Assembly: GCF_019973615.1 (NCBI RefSeq) | Contig: NZ_AP024238.1 | Span: 4,113,989 to 4,177,988, forward strand | Origin: Rhodoferax lithotrophicus | Lineage (GTDB): Bacteria; Pseudomonadota; Gammaproteobacteria; Burkholderiales; Burkholderiaceae_C | Length of the DNA: 64,000 nucleotides | Reading direction: 5' to 3' | Part shown: positions 34,010 to 42,158 of the stretch, piece by piece | Layout of the letters: each line of letters starts with the position of its first letter | Numbering within the stretch: position 1 is the stretch's first letter | Position numbers and translations under genes: made by a program | Notes under the pieces: generated by a model | What the model was told of the DNA's origin: nothing | Seen by the model: only the letters and a program-made list of their open reading frames with translations | Databases searched by the model: none

Positions 34010-34456
34010 ATGCAAGTGAAATCACCCGAATTTTGGCGACTCCGTCTGGTCACATTTTTGTTGGCTGCCCTTGCCGCATCCAGCGTCGGCTATTGGGCGC
34101 TGAAGTGGTCCACATCCACAGGCCTGACACGAACCACGCTGCTGGAGCCCGCCACACGGCCCATCAACAGCGCCCAAATAGCCCGGTTGCTGGGGGCCAC
34201 CCCAGGCTCAGATTCCCCGACCCCGCAAGTACAGACAAAGTACAAATTGCTCGGAGTGATCACACTGGGGCCACACCGTGGCAGCGCCTTGATTGCCATG
34301 GATGACAAACCGGCCAAACCCTACCGTGTGGGCGAGCAAATCTCCGAAGACCTGGTGCTGCAGTCCGTACAGGCCCGCAGTGCCTTGCTGGGAGCCCATT
34401 TGCAAGGCACGACCAGTATCACCCTGGAACTCCCGCTGATGCCTGGCACGCACTGA
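34010..34456 (+). CDS. Short GspC-like protein (type II secretion protein C/N family)
   Basis: Protein of 148 residues with one N-terminal membrane helix (about 13-31), a short linker and an HR-type domain (YKLLGVITLGPHRGSALIAM, about 80-99, then PYRVGEQISEDLVLQSV). This is the region by which GspC contacts the secretin GspD. The PDZ or coiled-coil end of full GspC is missing, as in GspC/GspN-like proteins of Burkholderiales. No other secretion gene is nearby, so it is an orphan here. The rest of the system would have to be elsewhere. Confidence 0.7.
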   Translation: MQVKSPEFWRLRLVTFLLAALAASSVGYWALKWSTSTGLTRTTLLEPATRPINSAQIARLLGATPGSDSPTPQVQTKYKLLGVITLGPHRGSALIAMDDKPAKPYRVGEQISEDLVLQSVQARSALLGAHLQGTTSITLELPLMPGTH

Positions 34457-34551
34457 GCATGTTGACCACGGTCCTAGCCAAAAACATGGTGTTTTTGAGG
34501 TCACTTACTGGCTGCACGTATCCATACCGCATTCGCCATTAGCATCACCCC

Positions 34552-34953
34552 ATGAGTTCAACACCCCGCTATCAACTGCGTGTACAAGTCAAACCGCGTT
34601 ATCTGGCTGCGCAGTCAGACCCCGCCCAAGACCTGTATTTTTTTGCCTACACCATCACCATTCGCAACACCGGCAAAATCGCCGCGCAACTGATTTCACG
34701 CACCTGGAACGTCAACGATGCCAACGGTCACACCGAAAAGGTCAAGGGACTTGGCGTGGTCGGGCAACAGCCGCTGCTGCAGCCTGGTGAGGCATTTGAG
34801 TACACCAGTGGCACGCGCTTGCGCACCCCGACCGGTACCATGCACGGCAGCTATTTTTGCGTGACGGAAGACGGCGACAAGTTTGATGTGGATGTGCCCA
34901 TGTTTGTGCTGGATGCGCTAAGCGAAAACGGTGGCAAACACACCCTGCACTGA
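34552..34953 (+). CDS. apaG: ApaG family protein
   Basis: Small beta-sandwich protein of 133 residues, long called Co2+/Mg2+ efflux protein although its activity is unsettled. The signature FFAYTITIRNTGKIAAQLISRTW is given here in part (YTITIRNTG, AAQLISRTW, residues about 29-50). Later GMHGSY-like TGTMHGSYFCV and FDVDVPMFVL are typical. The preceding 95-base gap has no notable features. The gene is 4 bases upstream of the recombinase-family gene. Confidence 0.95.
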   Translation: MSSTPRYQLRVQVKPRYLAAQSDPAQDLYFFAYTITIRNTGKIAAQLISRTWNVNDANGHTEKVKGLGVVGQQPLLQPGEAFEYTSGTRLRTPTGTMHGSYFCVTEDGDKFDVDVPMFVLDALSENGGKHTLH

Positions 34954-34957
34954 AACC

Positions 34958-37012
34958 ATGACACATCGCCCCGATCTCTCCGAACTGCTTGATGCACTCA
35001 ACCCACACGCGGATCTGGCCCATCGCCATCTGTGGCTGATTGACCTGCTCGATTGGATACGCGGCGACAGAAACTCTGTGCCGCGTACCTTGTCACGTGT
35101 GAACCTGCTGCTCGACACCCTGCAACAGCGCCCGGCAACCCGCGCGCAATTACAAACCTGGTGGCAAGTGTTGTTGGGCACGGTGGATGCCACCGCCTTG
35201 CTGGCTGACTATGGTTTTTCTTCACGCAGCGCATTTGTCAGCGAACTGATGGAGCGCCTGCGCCTGAAATGGCTGCCCGCCACGCCAGAAACTGCCGATG
35301 CCGCCGCGCTGTTTGCACTGGCATTCAACGACCCTTTTGATGCCCTGTGGCTCAATGCCCTGGACGATGCCACACTGGCTCGACTGGCCTGTGTGTTGCA
35401 AACCGACCACTCATGTATCCCGGACAGCAATTGCGCCTGGATTCCCAACCAATGGCAACACGCGATCTCACCCTGGCAAGCCACCCTGCTCGAAGCCCTG
35501 ACCTTTTGCACCAGCCAGATTCGCGCCACCGGCTTTTCGCCCGAATTACGCCTGCGTATGAGTGCACCAGCGCGTGAAACCGTGTCCTTTCATGCCCTTG
35601 CCGCCGACTTTGATGCATTACAAACCGCTTTTCTGGCCAGCCCCTCCTGTACCAGCCAGGCACGTGAATCAGCCCTGCACCAATTTCTTGCCCGACTTGA
35701 GACTTGCCGCCATGCGGCAGCCTCGGTCTACACCCACCTGGATGCCCACGGCATTTCGGTCAACCTGGTGTTTCAGTTGCGCCAGTTGCGCACCCGGGTA
35801 CTGCGCACCCGTGCGCTGCTGGACTGTCTGCTGTCGAACACCCCACAGCGCCACACCGCGCAACTGCTGGCCCATCTGGTTGAAGTAGGGCAAGAACGGC
35901 GCAGTGTGCGGGCCCTCATCACCGCCAACTCCTCCATGCTGGCAGCCAAAGTGGCTGAGCGCAGCTCTGAGACCGGCGAGCACTACATCACCCGCAACCG
36001 CAGCGAATACGTTCGCATGCTGCGTGATGCCGCTGGCGGTGGCGCGGTCATGTCCCTCACCACGCTGATGAAATTCGTGGTGCTGTCACTGGGTTTGTCC
36101 GCCTTCTGGAGCGGTTTTTATGCCGGCATGAATTACGCACTGAGCTTTGTGCTGATTCAGCTGCTGCATTACACCGTGGCCACCAAACAACCCGCCATGA
36201 CTGCGCCCGCTATGGCCGCCAAACTCAAGGACTTGGGATCACCCGGCGCGATCGAAGGTTTTGTGGATGAAGTCACTCACCTGGTCCGCTCACAAGTGGC
36301 GGCCGTCGTCGGCAATCTGGCGCTGGTGGCCCCTGCCGTGTTGCTGATCAGCAGCTTCATGTGGCTGACCTTGGGTGCACCGATGATTGATGCCAAAGAG
36401 GCCGAACACGTGTTGCACAGTCTGGATCTGCGCGGCCCCACCTTGCTGTTTGCGGCATTCACCGGTGTACTGCTTTTTGCATCAAGCATCATTGCCGGTT
36501 GGGCGGAAAACTGGTTTGTGCTGCAACGACTGGATTCGGCCATTCGCTACAACCCACGCATCACACGACTGCTTGGCATGGGCCGGTCTGACCGCTGGGC
36601 CGGTTTTGTGCGGCGCAATATCTCAGGACTGGCCGCCAACATCTCGCTGGGCTTGATGCTCGGACTGATTCCCGCCTTTGCGGCATTCTTTGGTTTGAAC
36701 CTGGAGGTGCGCCACGTCACCCTGTCCACCGGCCAATTGGCCGCTGCAGCGGCCAGCATGGGGCCAGAGCTGCTCACCCAGGGTATTTTCTGGTGGTGTG
36801 TGGCAGGTATTCTGCTCACCGGTGTGCTCAATGTGGGCGTGAGTTTTTACTTTGCCTTTGCCCTGGCCTTGCGCGCGCACAGCGTGAGTGGTGTGGATCG
36901 TGGCCGCATTGGGCAAGCCATTCGCCACCGTGCCCGTACCCAGCTGCGCAGCTTCTTCTGGCCCGCTGCCGAAACGGTCACCCCTCCAGAAAATACGCCG
37001 CACAGTGGGTGA
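34958..37012 (+). CDS. Gcr-type 'site-specific recombinase' family membrane protein
   Basis: Protein of 684 residues. The first 360 or so are helical and soluble-looking with many Leu/Arg repeats. The C-terminal half has several strong hydrophobic helices (about 356-395, 440-465, 490-510, 550-575, 605-640). It matches the family named after gonococcal Gcr (annotated as site-specific recombinase). That name rests on little evidence and the membrane helices argue against a recombinase. It overlaps thiL by 8 bases. The function is best regarded as unknown. Confidence 0.75.
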   Translation: MTHRPDLSELLDALNPHADLAHRHLWLIDLLDWIRGDRNSVPRTLSRVNLLLDTLQQRPATRAQLQTWWQVLLGTVDATALLADYGFSSRSAFVSELMERLRLKWLPATPETADAAALFALAFNDPFDALWLNALDDATLARLACVLQTDHSCIPDSNCAWIPNQWQHAISPWQATLLEALTFCTSQIRATGFSPELRLRMSAPARETVSFHALAADFDALQTAFLASPSCTSQARESALHQFLARLETCRHAAASVYTHLDAHGISVNLVFQLRQLRTRVLRTRALLDCLLSNTPQRHTAQLLAHLVEVGQERRSVRALITANSSMLAAKVAERSSETGEHYITRNRSEYVRMLRDAAGGGAVMSLTTLMKFVVLSLGLSAFWSGFYAGMNYALSFVLIQLLHYTVATKQPAMTAPAMAAKLKDLGSPGAIEGFVDEVTHLVRSQVAAVVGNLALVAPAVLLISSFMWLTLGAPMIDAKEAEHVLHSLDLRGPTLLFAAFTGVLLFASSIIAGWAENWFVLQRLDSAIRYNPRITRLLGMGRSDRWAGFVRRNISGLAANISLGLMLGLIPAFAAFFGLNLEVRHVTLSTGQLAAAAASMGPELLTQGIFWWCVAGILLTGVLNVGVSFYFAFALALRAHSVSGVDRGRIGQAIRHRARTQLRSFFWPAAETVTPPENTPHSG

Positions 37013-38003
37013 ATTCGACCTGATCAAGCGCTACTTCAAGCGCCCGGCCCGCCACGCCGCCCTGGGCGTGGGGGACGATTGCGCCCTGCTGCAGCCCAGT
37101 GTCGGCTGCCAGCTGGCCATTTCCAGTGACATGCTGGTTCAGGGTCGCCATTTCTTCGCCGATGTGGACCCCTTCAAACTAGGCCACAAGGCGCTGGCAG
37201 TCAACCTGAGTGACCTGGCGGCGTGTGGAGCCAAACCATTGGCCTTCACCCTGGCACTGTCCCTGCCGGAGGTGAACGAGTCTTGGCTGGCGGCTTTTTC
37301 TGCAGGCCTGTTGGCCTTGGCCGATGCACATCAGTGCGAGCTGATTGGCGGCGACACCACGGGCGGGCCACTGAACATCTGCATCACCGTCTTTGGCGAA
37401 GTGCCCGTTGTCCAAGGCCAATCCCAGGCCCTGCTGCGCAACGGGGCCAAAGCGGGTGACGATCTGTATGTCAGCGGCACGGTGGGAGATGCGCGGCTGG
37501 CGCTGGATGTGCTGCTGGGCAAGCTCATGGTGCCCGATGCAGTGCTGACAACCGCCCGTACCCGGCTGGAAACCCCCACCCCGCGTGTGGCGCTGGGCCT
37601 GGCCTTGCGTGGGGTGGCCAGTTCAGCGATTGATGTCAGCGACGGCCTGCTGGGTGACTTGGCTCACATTCTGGAGTTATCCCATACAGGTGCCACCGTA
37701 TGGGCCGACGAAACTATTCAATTGATAGCTGCTTACGCTTATTCAACAAGGGCTAGGGGCCAATTTCATCTTGATTTTTCAGCCACACAATGGCGCACCC
37801 TGGCGCTCGCCGGAGGGGATGACTACGAGCTGCTGTTCACCGCCCCGCCCCAGCAGCGTGATGCCGTTGCCGCCGCCGCCCTGCGCAGCCAAACCCCGGT
37901 GCACCGCATCGGCCAGATGGATGCCACGCCCGGTTTGCGCGTGCTGGATGCACAAGGGCATCTGCTGCCCGACAACTTCGCCTCGTTTGACCACTTTGCC
38001 TAG
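37005..38003 (+). CDS. thiL: Thiamine-monophosphate kinase with an in-frame repeat insertion
   Basis: Phosphorylates thiamine monophosphate to the active pyrophosphate. Length is 332 residues from the GTG at 37005, which gives the family start MGEFDLIKRYF. The metal/ATP motif LGVGDDCALL is at 20-29, LIGGDTTGGPLN near 114 and SAIDVSDGLLGDLAH near 206. Bases 37719-37766 are a copy of the dispersed repeat coding LIAAYAYSTRARGQF, with the flanking enzyme sequence (TGATVWADET before, GGDDYELLFTAP after) continuing normally. The insertion falls between the conserved blocks, so activity is probably kept. Confidence 0.94.
   Translation: MGEFDLIKRYFKRPARHAALGVGDDCALLQPSVGCQLAISSDMLVQGRHFFADVDPFKLGHKALAVNLSDLAACGAKPLAFTLALSLPEVNESWLAAFSAGLLALADAHQCELIGGDTTGGPLNICITVFGEVPVVQGQSQALLRNGAKAGDDLYVSGTVGDARLALDVLLGKLMVPDAVLTTARTRLETPTPRVALGLALRGVASSAIDVSDGLLGDLAHILELSHTGATVWADETIQLIAAYAYSTRARGQFHLDFSATQWRTLALAGGDDYELLFTAPPQQRDAVAAAALRSQTPVHRIGQMDATPGLRVLDAQGHLLPDNFASFDHFA
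37719..37766 (+). repeat. Dispersed short repeat, copy 4 (in frame inside thiL)
   Basis: Reads TTGATAGCTGCTTACGCTTA ... ACAAGGGCTAGGGGCCAATTT. About three quarters of its bases match the tlyA copy, and both are translated in the same frame (LIAAYA-ST-A-GQF). The ends are both CAATT, possibly a small target duplication. Confidence 0.8.
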
Positions 38004-38144
38004 TGCCACCTGGATTCAAACAGTAAAAAATGTGACGAGTTAACGTTTACCCTGATTAAGTTCACCACCAATCCGCCACGCTGGCACCCCTGGGCTTAGA
38101 CTCTGCGACTCGCCAGGTTCTGTTATTTTTCCGTCGAGGCTTTT

Positions 38145-39635
38145 ATGGAAGACATTCCTTTTTCCATTCCCCCTGGGTCACGCTACGGGTTGTTGGCCGC
38201 CATTTTGCTGACCTTTTCATCCGTCGCAACATCCACCGAATCCCTTTTTACCTACACCGTTCAACCCAAAGACGAACTGATCAAAATGGCCGAGGCCTCC
38301 TTCACCTCCAACGAGGGCTGGAAAGAAGTTGCCACACTCAACCGGCTCAAAGACCCCAACAAAATCCAGCCCGGCCAGGTGCTGAAAATCCCGCTGCGCC
38401 TGCTCAAAATGGTCAAGCGTGAAGGCGTGTTGCTCAGTGTTTCGGGTGACGTACAGCTTTCAGGCCAACCCGCGGTGGTGGGGGGTCTGGTTCCCGAAGG
38501 GGCACAACTGCAAACGGGGGCCAATAGCTCGGCGCAAGTCCAGCTGGCAGATCAAAGCCGCGTCACGCTCATGCCCCATACCGATGCCAGGCTGGTCACC
38601 AGCCAGATCATTGACTTTGGCAACTTTGACCAGAAAAGCCAGGCGACCTGGTTTACCGGTCTGATCCGTTTGACCAAGGGTGCGGTCGACGTGCTGGCCG
38701 CCAAGCTGGCCAAACGCAACACGCCGCTGCAAGTCGAAACCCCGACCTCGTTGGCGGGTGTGCGCGGCACGGTGTTCCGCGTGGCCTACGAAGACCCGGC
38801 CAACCAGAACACCCGCACCGAGGTACTGGAAGGCGTGGTGCGCACCGACAGCGTGGCACAAAAAACCGGTGCCGATTTACCCAAAGGCACGGGGACCGTG
38901 ATCAACCCCAGCATCCAACGCATCCAGGTATCCCCCTTGCTGGAGGCCCCCAGCATCAACGCCCATACCGTCGCATTCAAGCCGCAAGCCCGCTGGAACA
39001 TGCCGACCTTGGCCGGGGCTGAGCACTTCAAGGTGCAGATTTCAGGTTTCAAAGATTTCAGCAACGTCTTGCGTGAGCAAGTGGTAGACCGCCACGGGCA
39101 AGCTGATTTTTCTGACTTGTCCAATGGCGTATGGCATGTCCGTGTGCGCGGCATTGATGCCCGCACGCTGGAAGGCTTCAACGCCGAGGCCACCCTGCAA
39201 GTGATGCTGCCCGCCAATACCAGTCACCCGGCCGCTGAATGGGTGGCACAGAATGACCACATCGACACCCTCCATGGTGAACATGTGCTGCAGTTTGAGC
39301 CACTCGGGCTGGATGCCAGCCATGCCATTTTGGCCAGTGTGAAGATCAATCGCCCGCCGTATGTGCGCGTGGCCAAGGCACTGGTCAAACCCGATGGCGG
39401 GCCAATCCGCTTGAACCTGGGGCCTTTGACCGCGGGAGAAAACTACCTGATCAACCTGACGGTGACCCAGGCCGATGGTGCCACCCTGAGCCCGACCAAC
39501 TATGCGTTTGACGGTCTGCCAGCCGGGCAATCCCTGAGTTCACCCCTGAAACACCTGGCCAGCGACACCACCCTACCCCTCCCGGCATCGGCGCACAAAT
39601 CCAAGCACAGCAAGCGCCACAAGGCAGCGGGCTGA
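38145..39635 (+). CDS. LysM and FecR domain protein
   Basis: Exported protein of 496 residues. A signal-like N-terminal helix (about 14-32) is followed by a LysM peptidoglycan-binding domain (about 36-85: YTVQPKDELIKMAE ... IQPGQVLKIP). A FecR-type domain follows (about 90-235), with ETPTSLAGVRGTVFRV as its hallmark. The rest looks like fibronectin-like or beta-rich repeats, ending in a Lys/His/Ser-rich tail. Such proteins are thought to bind cell wall and sense envelope state, but no partner ECF sigma gene is adjacent. A stand-alone role is likely; function not known. Confidence 0.8.
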   Translation: MEDIPFSIPPGSRYGLLAAILLTFSSVATSTESLFTYTVQPKDELIKMAEASFTSNEGWKEVATLNRLKDPNKIQPGQVLKIPLRLLKMVKREGVLLSVSGDVQLSGQPAVVGGLVPEGAQLQTGANSSAQVQLADQSRVTLMPHTDARLVTSQIIDFGNFDQKSQATWFTGLIRLTKGAVDVLAAKLAKRNTPLQVETPTSLAGVRGTVFRVAYEDPANQNTRTEVLEGVVRTDSVAQKTGADLPKGTGTVINPSIQRIQVSPLLEAPSINAHTVAFKPQARWNMPTLAGAEHFKVQISGFKDFSNVLREQVVDRHGQADFSDLSNGVWHVRVRGIDARTLEGFNAEATLQVMLPANTSHPAAEWVAQNDHIDTLHGEHVLQFEPLGLDASHAILASVKINRPPYVRVAKALVKPDGGPIRLNLGPLTAGENYLINLTVTQADGATLSPTNYAFDGLPAGQSLSSPLKHLASDTTLPLPASAHKSKHSKRHKAAG

Positions 39636-39652
39636 GCCAGCGCAGCCAGGAA

Positions 39653-40381
39653 TCAGTCGAGCATTTTCCAGACCAGCTCCAGGCCCGCCGCCCACAGATC
39701 CCCCTCGGCAGGGGATGACGTAAGTTGAAAGGATCGGTGCTGAGCCTTGGCTTCACGCTGGGCTTTCAGGCGGTCCCGCTCCACCATCACCAGCGCGTCG
39801 GCCAACTCCGGTATTTTGAGAGCCCCCGCCTGGCTGCTGGCCTTGGCATAACCTTGCAGGGCACGCTCCACCGCTTGTGGGTCAAGCAGCGAGAACGCCG
39901 CGCGGCAGTAGGGGCAGGCGTGGTCTTTGCGCAAATCCACTGGCGCACCACAACTGTTGCAGTAAATCACCGCCACGCGCCGGGCCATGTCATCCACTTC
40001 GGGCTGGGTGAGCTGGCGCACAAAGCCCTTTTCGATCATGAAGCTGGAAAACACGCTGAAGCGCCCGTGCTTGCGGGTACAGCGGTAGGTGATGTAGCGG
40101 CCACTTTTCACCACATCAAAGCCCTGTGCCAAGATACCTTTGCAATGCGGACAGCTGAGTTTGCTGGCCAGCGGCTGGCGCGCATCGTCCCGGTGGGCGT
40201 GTAGCAGCCGGAACAGCTCCACCACTGCGGCCGGTGACAGTTTCAGGTTTTCCAGCGGGTCAAACCAGATGCCATGGCAGGCAAAACACAAGTCCAGCAA
40301 CACATCGGGCCCCGCCACACCAGCAAAGGCGTGTTTTTCCATCGGAACCTGGCAGGACGGGCATGGACGGGGGATGGACAT
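39653..40381 (-). CDS. Zinc-ribbon (zf-TFIIB type) protein of unknown function
   Basis: Protein of 242 residues with three or more Cys-pair zinc sites: CPSC (7-10) with CFACHG (32-37), CPHC (77-80), and CNSC with CPYC (about 142-160). The first matches the zf-TFIIB ribbon, including the typical GIWFD after CHG. The C-terminal 80 residues are helical and charged, with no membrane helix. The role is unknown; similar proteins are seen widely in Comamonadaceae. It converges with the LysM-FecR gene, 17 bases apart. Confidence 0.78.
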   Translation of the reverse strand: MSIPRPCPSCQVPMEKHAFAGVAGPDVLLDLCFACHGIWFDPLENLKLSPAAVVELFRLLHAHRDDARQPLASKLSCPHCKGILAQGFDVVKSGRYITYRCTRKHGRFSVFSSFMIEKGFVRQLTQPEVDDMARRVAVIYCNSCGAPVDLRKDHACPYCRAAFSLLDPQAVERALQGYAKASSQAGALKIPELADALVMVERDRLKAQREAKAQHRSFQLTSSPAEGDLWAAGLELVWKMLD

Positions 40382-40397
40382 GTGCCTAACTTTCTAT

Positions 40398-40447
40398 AAA
40401 AAAGTGCCTCTAACCTTTGTATTCAAAGCGCAGACAGCTCTCAAAAT
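40398..40447 (-). repeat. Dispersed short repeat, copy 5 (downstream of metF)
   Basis: On the minus strand: GAGCTGTCTGCGCTTTGAAT, then ACAAAGGTTAGAGGCACTTTTTT. It fills the 70-base gap between metF and the zinc-ribbon gene and ends in a T run, so it may serve as terminator for the ahcY-tlyA-metF operon. Confidence 0.65.
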
Positions 40448-40451
40448 CATA

Positions 40452-41288
40452 TCAAACACCCAGCCGTCGGCAGATTTCCAGCGTAGCGGCACTCTGGTTC
40501 ATGCTGTAGAAATGCAAGCCCGGCGCACCACCGGCACGCAATTGTTCACACAAATCGGTGACCACGTCCAGGCCAAAGGCCTTGATGGAGGCAGTGTCGT
40601 CACCAAAGGCCTGCAGCCGCAGGCGGATCCAGCGCGGAATCTCGGCCCCGCAGGCATCACTGAAACGCATCAACTGGCTGGAGCTGGCGATCGGCATGAT
40701 GCCGGGCACCACCGGAATTTGCACCCCCAGCGCATCGGCCTCTTCGACAAAGCGGAAGTAGGCATCCGAGTTGTAGAAATACTGGGTGATGGCGGAATTG
40801 GCTCCGGCCTGCACCTTGGCAGCAAAGGCCTTCAGGTCAGACTCGGGTGACTTGGCCTGCGGGTGGGTTTCCGGGTAGGCAGCGACTTCAATGTGAAAGT
40901 CGTCAGGCATCTCGGCGCGGATAAAGGCCACCAGGTCACTGGCGTACTGGAATTCGCCCCCGGTGCCATAGCCGCTGGGCAGGTCGCCACGCAAGGCCAC
41001 CAGGCGCTTGACCCCCATGGCTTTGAGCGTAGCGAGCTGCTCACGCACCCGTTCGCGGGTGGCGCCAATGCAGGAGAAGTGTGAGGCGGCACTCATGCCT
41101 TCGCTCAAAATGTCGCGCACGGTGTTGAACGTGCCCTCTTGCGTGGAGCCGCCGGCGCCGAAAGTGACCGAGCAAAACTCGGGTTTCAGGGCATACAGCT
41201 GCTGGCGCACCAGGCGCAGCTTTTCAACCCCTTCGGGGGTTTTGGGCGGAAAAAATTCAATACTGACAGGAAAACGGTCTGGGCTCAT
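40452..41288 (-). CDS. metF: Methylenetetrahydrofolate reductase
   Basis: Flavoprotein reducing methylene-THF to methyl-THF, the methyl donor for methionine synthase. Length is 278 residues. SIEFFPPKTPEG near the start holds the catalytic Glu; TFGAGGSTQEGT and the GDLPSGYG loop are typical, as is the later PVVPGIMPI. Two adjacent ATGs are possible (41291 and 41288); the second has the better distance to AAGGAGG. Last gene of the ahcY-tlyA-metF run, so it should be under the SAH riboswitch if transcription continues through tlyA. Confidence 0.96.
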   Translation of the reverse strand: MSPDRFPVSIEFFPPKTPEGVEKLRLVRQQLYALKPEFCSVTFGAGGSTQEGTFNTVRDILSEGMSAASHFSCIGATRERVREQLATLKAMGVKRLVALRGDLPSGYGTGGEFQYASDLVAFIRAEMPDDFHIEVAAYPETHPQAKSPESDLKAFAAKVQAGANSAITQYFYNSDAYFRFVEEADALGVQIPVVPGIMPIASSSQLMRFSDACGAEIPRWIRLRLQAFGDDTASIKAFGLDVVTDLCEQLRAGGAPGLHFYSMNQSAATLEICRRLGV

Positions 41289-41338
41289 CATGGCCCTCCT
41301 TGACAGGTGTGGGGGTGAACCGGGCAGGCCCGGCTCTC

Positions 41339-42151
41339 TCAGGGTTTGGTGGCGGCAATAAAAAACTCACGGTTGCCGTCGCCACCGGCAATTGGCGAGT
41401 CAAACCAGTGCATGACCGTCAAGCCCAGCTCGGCACAGGCTTCGCGCAGACGCTGCTCGACCAGCGGGAACATGGCAGCATCTTTGACGATACCGCCCTT
41501 GCCCACCTGGCCGGGTTGCAATTCAAACTGGGGTTTGACCAATGTGAGCAAGCGGCCACCACTTTTCAGCAGCGGCACCACGGCGGGCAGCACCAGGGTT
41601 TGGGAGATGAAGGACAAGTCCGCCACGACCAGGTCAAACTCGGGGACAAATTCAGCCTCTTCAACCCCTTCTTCAAGGTCAAATTGGCCTTCAGCGCTTG
41701 TACTGTCTGCGTAAGCAGCTATTAAATCAGAAGCATCCAGGGCACGCGCATTCACCCCCTCCACACACAACACCCGCGGGTCGGCACGTAACTGGGGGTG
41801 CAACTGGGCGCTGCCCACATCCACCCCCACCACCAACGCCGCACCGTGTTGCAGCAGGCAGTCGGTGAAACCACCGGTGCTTTGGCCCACGTCCAGGCAC
41901 TGCCAGCCTTGCACCTTGAGCCCGACCTGGATCAACGCGGCCTGCAGCTTGAGGCCACCGCGCGACACATAGCGGGCCTCGGAGTCGTCCAGCAGCTCCA
42001 GCGCGGCATCCTCGGGCACGTCGTCGCCATTTTTGGCGACACGCCGCCAGGTTTCGCCCTGTTGGAACTGCACACCAGAAGCAATCAGCCGCTGCGCCTG
42101 CGAGCGTGTGCTGGCCAGCCCACGCTGTACCAGAAGTTGGTCAATACGCAT
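41339..42151 (-). CDS. tlyA: TlyA-family rRNA methyltransferase, with an in-frame repeat insertion
   Basis: SAM-dependent methyltransferase with an N-terminal S4 RNA-binding domain (MRIDQLLVQRGLASTRSQAQ, residues 1-20) and an FtsJ-like domain (CLDVGQSTGGFTDCLL near 79). TlyA makes 2'-O-methyl marks in rRNA in some bacteria; the old name hemolysin A is misleading. Length is 270 residues. Bases 41681-41726 are the dispersed repeat, coding LIAAYADSTSAEGQF between the nucleotide-binding motif and the DLVVADLSFIS block. It begins 7 bases after the ahcY stop, an SAH-removing enzyme in front of an SAH-producing one. Confidence 0.9.
   Translation of the reverse strand: MRIDQLLVQRGLASTRSQAQRLIASGVQFQQGETWRRVAKNGDDVPEDAALELLDDSEARYVSRGGLKLQAALIQVGLKVQGWQCLDVGQSTGGFTDCLLQHGAALVVGVDVGSAQLHPQLRADPRVLCVEGVNARALDASDLIAAYADSTSAEGQFDLEEGVEEAEFVPEFDLVVADLSFISQTLVLPAVVPLLKSGGRLLTLVKPQFELQPGQVGKGGIVKDAAMFPLVEQRLREACAELGLTVMHWFDSPIAGGDGNREFFIAATKP
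41681..41726 (-). repeat. Dispersed short repeat, copy 6 (in frame inside tlyA)
   Basis: On the coding strand: TTAATAGCTGCTTACGCAGA ... TACAAGCGCTGAAGGCCAATTT. It has the same orientation relative to the gene and the same reading frame as the thiL copy. Confidence 0.8.
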
Positions 42152-42158
42152 GGCGGGC

